A DNA stretch of 64,000 bases, from positions 53,490,286-53,554,285 of the forward strand of contig NC_079325.1 of the NCBI RefSeq assembly GCF_029931775.1, read 5' to 3'. Position 1 is the stretch's first letter. Every line of letters starts with the position of its first letter. The notes beneath the pieces are model-generated. The model made no database searches. It was given only the letters and a program-made list of their open reading frames with translations, and was not told where the DNA came from. This document shows, piece by piece, positions 32,561 through 43,000 of the stretch. The position numbers and the translations under genes are program-made. This stretch comes from Euleptes europaea. Its lineage: Eukaryota; Chordata; Lepidosauria; Squamata; Sphaerodactylidae.

Positions 32561-35500
32561 GCACTGAAATCTACACGTCAAGCAAGCTGTAAACCATTAC
32601 TTTTTTAAAAAATAAAGGTTTTTTTATTATTTTCTCATTGCATACATCGTAGATCAATTTTCATTAATGCTTTAGCAATATAGAGTAAAACCTATAAGAA
32701 TTTCCAGTCTAAAAGATAAAAAAGAAAAGTTGACTTCCCCTACACTCTCTTCTGTCCAAAATTTAATTGTATATACTTTTGCTAACAGTATAATCCCCCT
32801 CTGCTCGGTTACTTTATACGATTCTTATTTTATCTAGTTGATATTCCTGTAATCATCCTAATATAATCATTATACAAAGTAAATAGAAAGGATTAAATCA
32901 AAGAGTGTCCTTTAAAATGACCCATTGAAAAATAATTTTCACAGTAAATTCTCCACGTCTCCCATTCCCCCCAAAATTGTACATTGTCAGTCTGGAGGGC
33001 GAGAGATTCAAAACTGATCAAAGGAAGCGTTTCTTCACACAACGCATAGTTCAATGGTGGAACTCCCTGCCCCAGGATATGGTGATGGCTGCCAATTTGG
33101 AAGGCTTTCAGAGGGGAGTGGACCTGTTCATGGAGGAGAGGGCTATTCATGGCTACTAGTAAAATGAATACTAGTCATGATGCAGACCTATTCTCTCTAG
33201 GATCAGGCGTATTATTTTGGGTGCGGTGGAACACGGGCAGGATGGTGCTGCTCCATTAGTCTTGCTTGTGGGCTTCCTAGAGACACCTGGTTGGCCACTG
33301 TGTGAACAGACTGATGGACCTGATGGGCCTCTGTCTGATCCAGCAGGGCTTTTCTTAAGTTCTTATGTAAGATCTTAAATGAGGATTAATCCTTACGGTT
33401 TAAGGATGCAAATCATAAATGTTCACCTCGCTTTTTCCAGATACCCTTCAATGGACTCCTTGCCAGACTATTTCTGCTGGTTAGAAATTCTTAAGTTCAG
33501 ATGAGCTTTCTTATTGGCAAGATGTAATGTCCTAGACTCAGCCGAGACACAAGGGTGATACAATGAAATTACTGCAGAAGAATGAAAATGCTCATTTTGT
33601 ACAGATCGAATAGACTCCCTAGCCCACATTGTTTTAGCATGTCCACAAAATAATATTGCTCAAAATAAATATATCACTCCCTGGATAAAACAGCTAAAGA
33701 CATTTTCTGACAAGTGGATACTGCATTTTCTGCTGTCAGATAGATCGGTCAGTTGCGTGAGAGATGTGGCAACTTTTCTTTTTATAGTGTCAAGGAAAAA
33801 TTAAATTTCATTTCCCCTTTTTAAAGTGTGACGTGGTTGATGGATAGCCAGGGGCTCTTAAATCTAGGGAAAGGAAATGTACACTTAACTCTTTCACACC
33901 AATGCTAGGGACAATCTCCTGAAAGACGTTAGTAGCTACTCTGAAACCACCAACCTTGTCTAATATCCTGTTGCCAATTGACACTCCTTCCTGGTTATTA
34001 ATTTTATAACACAAGCTTTACCAATGGAAACTCTGTCACAGAAAAATTAAGCACAGAAAAAATTTATATTTTGGAAAAATTTCCAGCCCACATCCCTGAC
34101 CCTGTCTCTGCCACAGAAATTTAATTCACATCTATCTTTAGTGGCAGAACATTATCTTATGGGCATCTGGAAAGTTTTCTCTGCTCAGAGCATGAATAAT
34201 TTTAAATCTTTTGGAACTCATCGCAAGCTTGATACAACAGATCTCTTAGTAACTTTGCAAGAGTGCTTAGAAGCTAAGACATCTGGGAAGAGGAGAGATC
34301 CTAATAGCTCCTCCACAGTCTCATCCCTGCAGGGACATCAGGGAAAGCATTTCTGGAATAGCCTAAGCCCCTGCTGAGCTAGCTTGCCATTTGCAGAGCC
34401 TTTTTTGTTTAATATAATGGAGAATTAAGAAATGTGATTTCCCCCACATGCAGTAGTATAGTCCGTTCTATCCTCTTAATCCTTCCGCACCTGCAGATCA
34501 GGCCTATATCTTCACCTTATCTACATCATCTTGCACATCTACTTTTGATGCTCAGCCAGACTGTCTGGGAATTTATTTTGCTTCTAGGATCCTCATCTGA
34601 ATCAGAATGCTTGGAATAATCTGGAGAAATACTGCAGGAGTTTAACCAAATATAACAAGAATGTCTACGTCTGCACTGGACCACTTTTTCTACCCAGGTA
34701 AGAATGACCTTCCTCCTAATTTATAAAGCTGTCACATCAGTTGCAGTCTTCTAGAATTGCCCACAATGCAAAGGCTGCAGCAGAACCAGGAAATCAACAC
34801 TGAATGGAAACCTTTCTTTTGAACCTAATAAGGCGTACATCTGATGTTGATGAACAAGCTAAAATATTGTACCTTATCATTTAACTGTCAGTTTTTAAAA
34901 AAATTATTTACTTCGTTTATACCCCACCTTTCTTCCCAGTGGAGACCCCAAGCAGTTTACATTATTCTCCTCTCCTCCATTTTATACTCACAACAACCCT
35001 GTGAGGTAGGTTAGGCTGTGTGTGTGTGACTGGTCTAAAGTCACCCAGTGAGCTTCCATGACAGAATGGGGATTTGAACCTGGGTCTCCCAGATCCTGAT
35101 CTGACCCTCTAACCACCACACTATGCTGGTTCTCAAAGCTGCGCGGAGGTTGCTGAAAATATTTGCAGCTGTTAACTTGAAAATGTGTATAAGGTAAGTG
35201 ATTAGGACCCCGGCTCATAAATATGAGGGCAAAGCATAACTGTGTGAATGCTAGAGAAATTTTACGTAGGGGAGAAACATGTTATCTGGTATTATCTGGT
35301 AACATGTTTCTGACCTCATAGTAAAATGATTGTATATGACTGTAATGATTTGGGAACAAATATTTGCTCAGTAGAATTAGCATAAAAGGGTTGCGATATT
35401 TTTCTTCACTTTTCCTCTGTGCTTACTACTAGAGACAGATTCCAAATCACTGCTGCTTTTATATTGTCAAAGGGAGAGCTGATGGCAACACCATCTAATT

Positions 35501-36794
35501 GATTTTGTCTGCACACCACCTCTTGTGTTCTATCAAGACCGGTATGAACTGCAGACTCTGGGGCTCATGTATCAGGCCTTAAAACCTCTTTTCCCTCTAA
35601 AACCACCCCCCTCTATTTTGTACTGAAAGTCCAGAAGGATTCTAGGGACCATGCGCACTTGCTCACTACTTTGTGAAAAGTTAAGGGGCTGTAATGTACA
35701 CCCATGGAATTTGAACAGGTTTTTACTGGCAGTTGGACCTAGTTTCCATAGGTCTCTCCATCATCTCCTGTCTAGAGAGCCAGCATGGTGTAGTGGTTAA
35801 GAGGAGTGGTTTGGAGCAGCGGACTCTGATCTGGAGAACCGGGTTGGTTTCCCCACTCCTACACACAAAGCCAGCTGGGTGACCTTGGGGCAGTCACAGA
35901 GCTCTCTCAGCCCCACCTATCTCACAGGGTGTCTGTTGTGGGGAGGGGAAGGGAAGGTGATGGTAAGCCAATTTGATTCTTCCTTAAGTGGTGGAGAAAG
36001 TTGGCATATAAAAACCAACTCTTCTTCTGCCCCCAACCCACAGTTGCAACCATCTTCCCTGCTGCACTGCAGAGCACAAAATGCAACTTTCCCACACTCC
36101 TTTTAACCCCATCAATGGTCATGGGGCTAAAAGGAACCCCCAAGAGCCGTTGTGATGTCGCAGGGGGCTTTGGGTGGAGTGAGGACTAACTGGGAAGGTG
36201 CAGTTCTCTATTTTGCTGCCTCCCGGTGCGCTTCCCACTGGGAAACTGACTGAGCCTCACCTGTCAGGAGTGGCTTCTCTGTTAGGCTATGGAGCTCAGC
36301 AGGTGCCCGATCAAGCTGACCCTTCGAGTTGCAGTATTTTTGATTAAAACACACCATCAGTTCAGACTTAGAATTATGTGAAGGCTGTTTATGGAGGTGC
36401 TTCGGAATGAGATGAGTTCATCCCTCTCATCCAAGTGGACTAACCCTGAATTCTGACAGCAGTGGGGATTCTGTGCATGCAGCTTCTCACCTGTTCTTTT
36501 CTCTGCAGGATGGAAGCCGACGGGAAGATGTACGTGAAGTACCAGGTGATCGGCAAAAACCACGTGGCCGTCCCGACACACTTCTTCAAAGTGCTGATCC
36601 TGGAGAAGCCCGGCGGAGAGATTGAGCTACGCTCTTACGTCATGCCCAACTGCCCCGTGGACGAGAAGCTCCCGCTGGAGCGATTCCTGGTGCCCATCGA
36701 GAGCATTGAGCGGGCATCGGGGCTGCTCTTCGTCCCCAACATCCTGAAGAGGACGAGCAACCTGAAAGCCATCACCGCTGGCAGCAAGACCTAA
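31974..36794 (+). CDS. ENDOG: endonuclease G, mitochondrial (complete, 3 exons)
   Basis: A mitochondrial intermembrane-space nuclease of the DNA/RNA non-specific (beta-beta-alpha metal) family, released in some forms of cell death and linked to mitochondrial DNA turnover. Exons 31974-32489, 34588-34697 and 36509-36794 join in frame to 303 aa (human is close to 297). Residues 1-60 are Ala/Gly/Leu/Arg-rich with almost no acidic residues, as in a mitochondrial targeting sequence. The catalytic DRGH motif is at residues 143-146 (His146). The metal-binding asparagine lies in HLNQNAWNNLEKY at about residue 177. The C-terminus reads SNLKAITAGSKT. The residue after APQ is Asp, where I recall Val in mammals. 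The reading frame stays open upstream to an ATG at 31764, but homology favours 31974. ENDOG converges with SPOUT1. Confidence 0.97.
32604..32975 (-). mobile_element. L1-like LINE 3' end
   Basis: AT-rich, starting with TTTTTTAAAAAATAAAGGTT (reverse of an A-rich tail). About 115 bp after ENDOG exon 1. Confidence 0.5.
32985..33372 (+). mobile_element. CR1 LINE 3' end
   Basis: CTGGAGGGCGAGAGATTCAA, GGTGGAACTCCCTGCCCCAG to CAGCAGGGCTTTTCTTAAGT. The short ORF in it reads the C-terminal tail of a LINE ORF2 (IVQWWNSLPQDMVMAANLEG). ENDOG intron 1. Confidence 0.82.
33425..33835 (+). mobile_element. LINE ORF2 C-terminal fragment, second LINE type
   Basis: Reads DRIDSLAHIVLACPQNNIAQ and ITPWIKQLKTFSDKW with SDRSV, the end of an ORF2 with a His/Cys motif. 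Similar in kind to 62010-62465. ENDOG intron 1. Confidence 0.6.
34588..34697 (+). CDS. ENDOG: ENDOG exon 2
   Basis: A 110-nt exon between TTCTAG and GTAAGA reading DPHLNQNAWNNLEKY to VYVCTGPLFLP plus AG of an Arg codon. It carries the metal-binding asparagine. Confidence 0.95.
34900..35140 (-). mobile_element. tRNA-headed SINE
   Basis: Reverse copy from TTATTTACTTCGTTTATACC to CACCACACTATGCTGGTTCT. ENDOG intron 2, about 200 bp after exon 2. Confidence 0.85.
35775..36030 (+). mobile_element. tRNA-headed SINE (long form)
   Basis: Head GAGAGCCAGCATGGTGTAGT, ending GGCATATAAAAACCAACTCT. ENDOG intron 2. Confidence 0.87.
36509..36794 (+). CDS. ENDOG: ENDOG exon 3 and stop
   Basis: A 286-nt exon after CTGCAG reading MEADGKMYVKYQVIGKNHVA to SNLKAITAGSKT and TAA. 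It is GC-rich and contains VPIESIERASGLLFVPNIL, conserved in ENDOG. Confidence 0.96.
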
Positions 36795-37079
36795 TCTTCC
36801 TCGTGATTTTGACAGCGGACCGCCTGCTGATGGCAGCAGAACCAAAACGTTTGCTATAGTGCTTCCTTGGATTGGTACTTAGGGGGAATTTTCTGTCCGG
36901 CTGCCCTACAGGGAGGCCTTGAGACACAGCCTGACTACTGGTTGCAGATCTGCTCAGGACCTGTTTGGGCGGCGGTGGGGGATCTCTTCCTCCTGGCCTC
37001 GAGACAGCAGAGCCGGTGGTTGGGCTTCCCTATCAGGGAGATGTCCAGGGTTCTCTGACTGTGGGGGAGGCAAGCCTGA

Positions 37080-37645
37080 GAAGGCCTATATCCTTGATAT
37101 AACAGCCAATAGCTCTTTTAAGGGTTCCCATTGGAAGGGAAACTTCTCTTTTAAAAGTTCAGAAGGAATTATCCTGTTTCTTGTGAAAAAGCCTAATCAG
37201 GATATTTCATTAACCGACCCACCAGCACCAATTCCCCTCGAACCTGAAGTTCAAATGCCAGCTGTTAACCCTAGAGTTGCCTTTTCAGCTGGCCCAATAG
37301 AAAATGATATATCTGGAAGTCAAGGACCATACCGCCATAATAATGTAAGAATCATTAGTTGGAATGTAGCTGGTTGGAACTCTGCTTTTCCTATCTGAGG
37401 CAGGAAACAGAATGGAGTCAAAGGAGGAGGAGGGGTCATTTCCCCCGGGGGACAGGAAGGACTGAAAGATTTTGTGTTTCCTGCCTTTCCTGAGCATGAG
37501 AAGGGAAATAACCCGTTCTGAAGATGCCCTCCTATCCAGAGCGAGAACAAAACACCTGTTCCCTGAGGTCAACTCTTTCTTGTCTACATTTGACATTATA
37601 TTACTACAGGAGACTTGGACTTGGTTCCCACTGGGCTGAAAGCAA
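37080..37645 (+). mobile_element. LINE ORF2 start: endonuclease fragment in the ENDOG 3' UTR
   Basis: Reads VRIISWNVAGWNSAF, the first strand of an AP-type LINE endonuclease, then STFDIILLQETWTW, the catalytic-Glu motif, in a shifted frame. A proline-rich leader precedes it. The rest of ORF2 is absent. Confidence 0.75.
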
Positions 37646-38059
37646 GCTAGTTTTTAGTGGCCGACAGCAGGGCAGAACTAGAAGCTGTGAGAGACGTGTG
37701 CAGTTCTGAACTCTCCATGGGTTTTTCTTGCAATGCCAATGTGAAGGTGGGGAGTTTGCAGGGGCAAGTCAGCGGATGGGGTGTGTGCTTAACCCTTTCT
37801 CCCTCGCACTGTTTTTGCTGTGCAACTACCACCACCCCTTTTTAGTGCAGCTGGTCTCCAAACCTTGGTGGAGGTAAAGCAGCTGGCGGGGCGGTGTGGG
37901 GGGAGACTTGGAAGACACACAGAGGCTTACGTATGTCTTTGGACCTTGCATTTGTGTTACCGTAGCAAATGTGGGCTGCTTCCCCCGGTAGCATTGCAGC
38001 TCTGCCCATGGAACCCAAGCTGATTTTTCTACCAGTTCCTGTGAATGCTGCTTTCTGAG

Positions 38060-38065
38060 AATAAA
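38060..38065 (+). promoter_or_regulatory. candidate poly(A) signal of ENDOG
   Basis: AATAAA about 1.27 kb after the ENDOG stop, before the minus-strand LINE at 38130 and ahead of the convergent SPOUT1 3' end. Confidence 0.5.
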
Positions 38066-38129
38066 ATAAGTTGAAAATGCGAAACACCGGTTCTCTGTCC
38101 AGTTGGCCTGCAATAAGATTCTACTTTTT

Positions 38130-38705
38130 TGATTGATCGATTGGCCAAGCCAGGCTCACAGTGGCTAACAACCTTATTAAAACAATTTTAAAACAATCAA
38201 AAAATATACAGCAGTAAATACTGTTATAAACAGTATTAAAACCAGGCACCCTTAACTGTAGCAATAACCAGTACATCTATAAGACAATACCATATAACAG
38301 CAGCATAAGCAGCATCAACACTTTCCATTAGTGGGAACAGCAGAGGCAAAGAAAGGAGGAAGGGGAGGCCAGCCAGATGGAACAACCATCACTGTCCTCA
38401 ACCATATGCCTGGTGGAACAGCTCAGTTTTACAGGCCCTGCAGAACTGCTTTAAGTCCTGCAGGGCCCGTACCACACTGTGCATTGCGTTCCACCAAGCC
38501 GGGGCCAGAGCTAAGAAGGCCCTGGACCTGGTAGAGGGCCAGGCCGATGCTTTTTGGGCCAGGGATCACCAATAAATTTTCACCAACTGAGTGAAGAACT
38601 CTTTGGGGGGTATACCGGGAGAGGCAGTCCCGCAGGTATGATGGTTTCAGACCGTTTAGGGTTTTGCACATCAATACCAAAACCTTTTAAAAAGTTATTT
38701 TTTAA
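38130..38705 (-). mobile_element. LINE ORF2 C-terminal part (CR1/L2-like)
   Basis: The minus strand reads CKTLNGLKPSYLRDCLSRYT then ENLLVIPGPKS, the tail of a LINE ORF2, followed by an AT-rich 3' end. Between ENDOG and SPOUT1. Confidence 0.78.
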
Positions 38706-39498
38706 GGGGAGAGCACTACCTTCACACCCCACCGACATGTTGTTATGACTTTAGGCGCATGGGAGAGCCCCCTCCCTCCCACATGTGCAGATCCACAAAT
38801 AAGTACCCTGTGGGAAGGGCTGCCTTTCTGTCTCCTACCAAGGTGGAAATGGTGGGCAGCATCCACACGAGGAAACACCAACAACCCCTGGCTTCCAGTG
38901 CTGTGCAGCCAGCGAGGGCTTCGTAGTCCAGGACAAACCTGGTTGTCATGACATCCAGTGAAGTGACCTAGTTGTAGTTTGTGCCTGTAAAGCAGGGTTC
39001 AACGGTAGTGTAGAATCCTGTTTGCAGGCAACAGAAAAAAAAATCACAGTGAAGCTTCACCTCCAGATTAGGCGAAAACAAGAGTGGCCGGCCAATCTTT
39101 ACTCCCTCTGTTCAGCGTGAGAGAGGAACAAGCAAGCCTGAGGACTTCCTGTTTCATTCTGAGCCTTTGTCCAATGAATGCAGCCATCACCACACCAAAT
39201 GTCTTGCACCAGATTAACCGTGTGATCTTTGGCACTGTCACTCCAGTCGCCCATTGCTTTCTAATGGGTTTCAACCGGAGTTACGGCATAAAATGGCACT
39301 GAGAGTCTCTTGCTCCAATCCAGTTCTCTCAGTAGCTTTGCTGCCATGACAGGCCACATCAGGATCAAACACTGATCTGAAAACAACTGGAAAGATGTAC
39401 ACATCTTTTCTTTGATAAAAGAAACAAGGTATCATTCATTTCTTGCAAGACAAAGAAAAGTTAATCCCAAAACAACGTGTATTTTAAAAGTTGCCCAT

Positions 39499-39504
39499 TT
39501 TATT
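39499..39504 (-). promoter_or_regulatory. candidate poly(A) signal of SPOUT1
   Basis: AATAAA on the minus strand, 426 nt after the SPOUT1 stop. It gives a short 3' UTR ending about 1.4 kb from the convergent ENDOG signal. Confidence 0.5.
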
Positions 39505-39929
39505 TAGACATTTCTGCAATATTATACTTTACTATGCCAGACATCCATTGTTTAAATTGCATCTTCCTTGAAAGTCTGCATGGCAGACAATGCAAAATAT
39601 TAACGTTGTTCCTGATTAACAGATGTAGAAGTGTTCAGAGCAGGAATTTTCTCATTCTAAGATGATGCAGCCTCAGCCGATCACACAGCTCATCCAGTTC
39701 TTCCTCTGTTTGCATTTGGGTGCTCCAGATGGAGTTGTTTCCACCATACAAATACAGTTTGGCCTGTTTCCTGACCCTTGCCAGGCAGTGGGAATGATGA
39801 TTAAGCAGTTTGGGGAAGTTAAGTACCCCATCGCCTTTTTTAGCTTAGCCCCCAAGGACAATTGGGGGGGGGGGGGAAGCAAGCAGGAAGAGTTACCAAT
39901 TGTCACAACTTTTGGTCGGGACCCTTCAT

Positions 39930-40004
39930 TCATTTGCCCCTGCTTTTCTTTGCTGTTTCGTCAATCCGGGGTCTCAGCACCGATAGAGAGATGAGTATCG
40001 CTTC
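39930..40004 (-). CDS. SPOUT1: SPOUT1 exon 12 and stop
   Basis: A 75-nt terminal exon after TTTTAG reading EAILISLSVLRPRIDETAKK then SRGK and TGA. EAILISL is the conserved last helix; the tail after it differs from human. Confidence 0.92.
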   Translation of the reverse strand, partial: EAILISLSVLRPRIDETAKKSRGK

Positions 40005-43000
40005 CTAAAAGGGAACCCAAAACAGCATCCTTAAGACGTGCATCAGTATGACAGACATGCCTAACGCTCGTCCCCAGCTAAGACCCAGAAGATCTTGGCA
40101 TTTAAGGCAGAGCAAACAGCTGCTAAAGATCTTGGGGGCTGCTGGGAGGGGGAGGGTCTTCTTGCCATATAGAAATCTAAGCTACATTGTCCCCCTCAGC
40201 ATGGCAAAAGTAGCCAAATATGCACTCTTCCAAGGGGAAGACAAATATAATAAATCCACGAATCCAGCTAATCTGCCACTTTGTGCAGTGTAACAGACCT
40301 GGACTGAACGACAGGCAATGTCAGTTTTGAGATTAGAACCTCCTATGGTATATTTTGCCTTTAAAGAAGCAGCAAGTTAAGTTGATGGACAATTAGGAAG
40401 AACTTTCTAACACAGCGGTTCCTCAGTGGAACAGGCTTCCTCAGGAGGTGGTGAGCTCTCCTTCCCTGGAGGTTTTTAAGCGGAGGCTAGATGGCCATCT
40501 GTCGGCAATGCTGATTATATGACCTTAGGCAGATCATGAGAGGGAGGGCATCTTGGCCATCTTCTGGGCATGGAGTAGGGGGTCACTGGGGGGGTGTGTG
40601 GGGAGGATGCAGTTGTGAATTTCCTGCATTGTGCAGGGGTTGGACTAGATAACCCTGGTGGTCCCTTCCAACTCTATGATTCTATGAATTGCTTCAGGAC
40701 AGACAAAATGAAACACTTCTTGACTTGAGGTCTGAATAAACTCTGGGATTTGCTGCCAGTGGATGTAATGATGGCCACAGCAGCAGATGGCTTTAAAAGG
40801 GGGCGAGAGGGATTCATGGAGGAGAGGTCTATCAGTGGCTACGAACCACAGTGACTAAAGGGAACTTCCATAGTCAGATGCAGTAATCATCTTAACCCCG
40901 GTGCCAGGAGGCAACATCAGGGGAAGGCCTCTATTGGCCCTCTAGAATAACGGGTTGGCTGCTGTGTGAAATAGGATGCTGGACAAGATGGAACGCTGGT
41001 CTGCTCCAGGAGGTCTCTTCTTACATTCTTCTGCAGCTGCATGGGGAAGGAAGAGATGAATTCTCTCCCATCTGCACTATTTCCCTAATAAAATATGCCC
41101 TTTCCCCATGGAGGGGGGGGGTAGCAGGCACAGTAAGGGTATCCCAATTGGGGGTTTAAAGCAGCCTGGAAGGAGTTTAGGTCACGCAAACGCTGTGTAT
41201 TGAGCCAGAATCCCTTTTCCCCGATTCATGGTCTAGATCTGACACGGCAAGGCTTACAGATGTTCTTTAGAGCCGGATTGCACCACTAGGAGGCCTAATC
41301 ATGAACTCCACCCTTTGTGGATATAGTTTCGCTCCCAGGGAGATGTGCACCAGCCGGCCCTCCACTTCAGAGGTCAGTAGGGTGGCCTGACACAAGTTCA
41401 TTTCCCTCCCAGCCTCTGTTCCCTCATCTGCAATATGGGACTATCATAAATATAAAGTTCAACGATGCAAACAATATTTGAGAAGCACAGTGTCAAGATG
41501 CTTTGACCACTCCCAAAGCAATACATGCCTGCAAAACATTTATTAATAAATGCTTGTTGAGCCACCGTAAGTGCTGCAAAGATAGCTTTCCGTTTTTTGT
41601 TGTTGTTGTTTGTTTTTGTCTTGGCTGTCTGACAGTTTTATATTGTTTGTTTACATGTTTGTGAATTGTAATTGTATTTATATATGTTAATAAAAAAAAA
41701 TGCTTGTTAAGCCAACGTGGTGTAGTGGTTAAGAGGGGTGGTTTGGAGTAGCGGAGAACCGGGTTTGATTCCCCACTCCTCCACATGAGCAGCGGAGGCT
41801 AATCTGGTGGACTGGATTGGTTTCCCCACTCCTACACACGAAGCCAGCTGGGTGAACTTGGGCTAGTCACACTCTCTCAGCCCCATCTACCTCACAGGGT
41901 GACTGTTGTGGGGAGGGGAAGGGAAGGTGATTGTAAGCCAGTTTGAGTCTCCCTTAAATGGTAGAGAAATTCGGCATATAAAAACCAACTCTTCTTCTTC
42001 TCACCTGGGATAGCCCCAGGCTAGCTTGATCTCCTCAGATCTCAGAAGCTAAGCAGGGTTGACCCCAGCAAGTATTTGGATGGGAGACCATCAAGGAATC
42101 CCGGGGTCATGACGCAGAGGCAGGCAATAGGAAACCACTTCTGAACGTCTCATGCCTTGAAAACCCAACCAGGGGTCACCATAGGTCAGATGTGACTTGA
42201 CGGCATAATATTTTTAAAGCATTTGTTAGGACTAACCAAGTGGCCCATTCAAAAAAGCATCACAATCTTAAGTTTTATTACGATGGGTAGCCGTGTTAGT
42301 CTGATTTTACCAGTAGGAAAAAGCAAGAGTCCAGTACAACCTTACAGACTAACAAAATTTCTGGCAGGGTATGAGCTTTTACAAGTCACAGCTCACTTTT
42401 TCAGAACTTATTCTTAAGTTTTATTGTGAGCCCTTCTGGAGGCAGGGATGAAATTCTCCCACGTCCACCCCAAGCCCATGAGAGAGGGTAGGACAGACAG
42501 TGCCATACCTCGGTCCTGATGGTGCGGCTTCCTTGCCCTGGACAGGTGTTCAAATAAAGGTCAAACACAGTGCTCGGATCTGAGATCTCCAAGTTCGGGT
42601 CAGCATCCACACCAGCTTCTAGGCCTTGCAAGCCACCAAAAACTATCAGAGCATGGCTGGGAAAAAGAAGAAACCTGGGGTCACCTTGGTTCCCAGCTTG
42701 GGTTGCCTGGTCTCCCCAGCCACCAGCAGGGGATGGGGGGTGGTCAAGTTGCCATATCCAGGCTGGGAAACTCCTGGAGATTTGGGGATGGAGCCTGTTG
42801 GATAGATCTGAGCAACCTGATGCCCTAGTTGTCATAGGTGTATTTATTGTTATTATTATTGTTACTGTTGTTGGAACTGTTTGTGCTCAAGACTATTGTC
42901 ATAAGAGCAGAGAAAAAAGAAAAAAGAAGGAAACATGGTATGGAGCCTGGGGAGGACAGGGACCTCAGTGGGGCACAATGCCACAGAGTCCACCCTCCAA

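Larger units (their letters stand above)
36795..38085 (+). other. ENDOG: ENDOG 3' UTR with embedded LINE fragment
   Basis: From the stop codon to a poly(A) signal AATAAA at 38060-38065. A LINE fragment at 37080-37645 (listed separately) appears to lie inside the transcribed tail, so the mature ENDOG message may carry LINE sequence. The UTR end is inferred from the signal only. Confidence 0.5.

Noticed and set aside
31794-32564. A 256-codon minus-strand ORF over ENDOG exon 1
   Set aside because: It is the antisense shadow of a GC-rich exon, rich in Ala/Arg/Gly/Pro, with no domain.
17528-42212. 5S rRNA-like sequences
   Set aside because: Diverged and fused to SINE tails, so not functional 5S genes.
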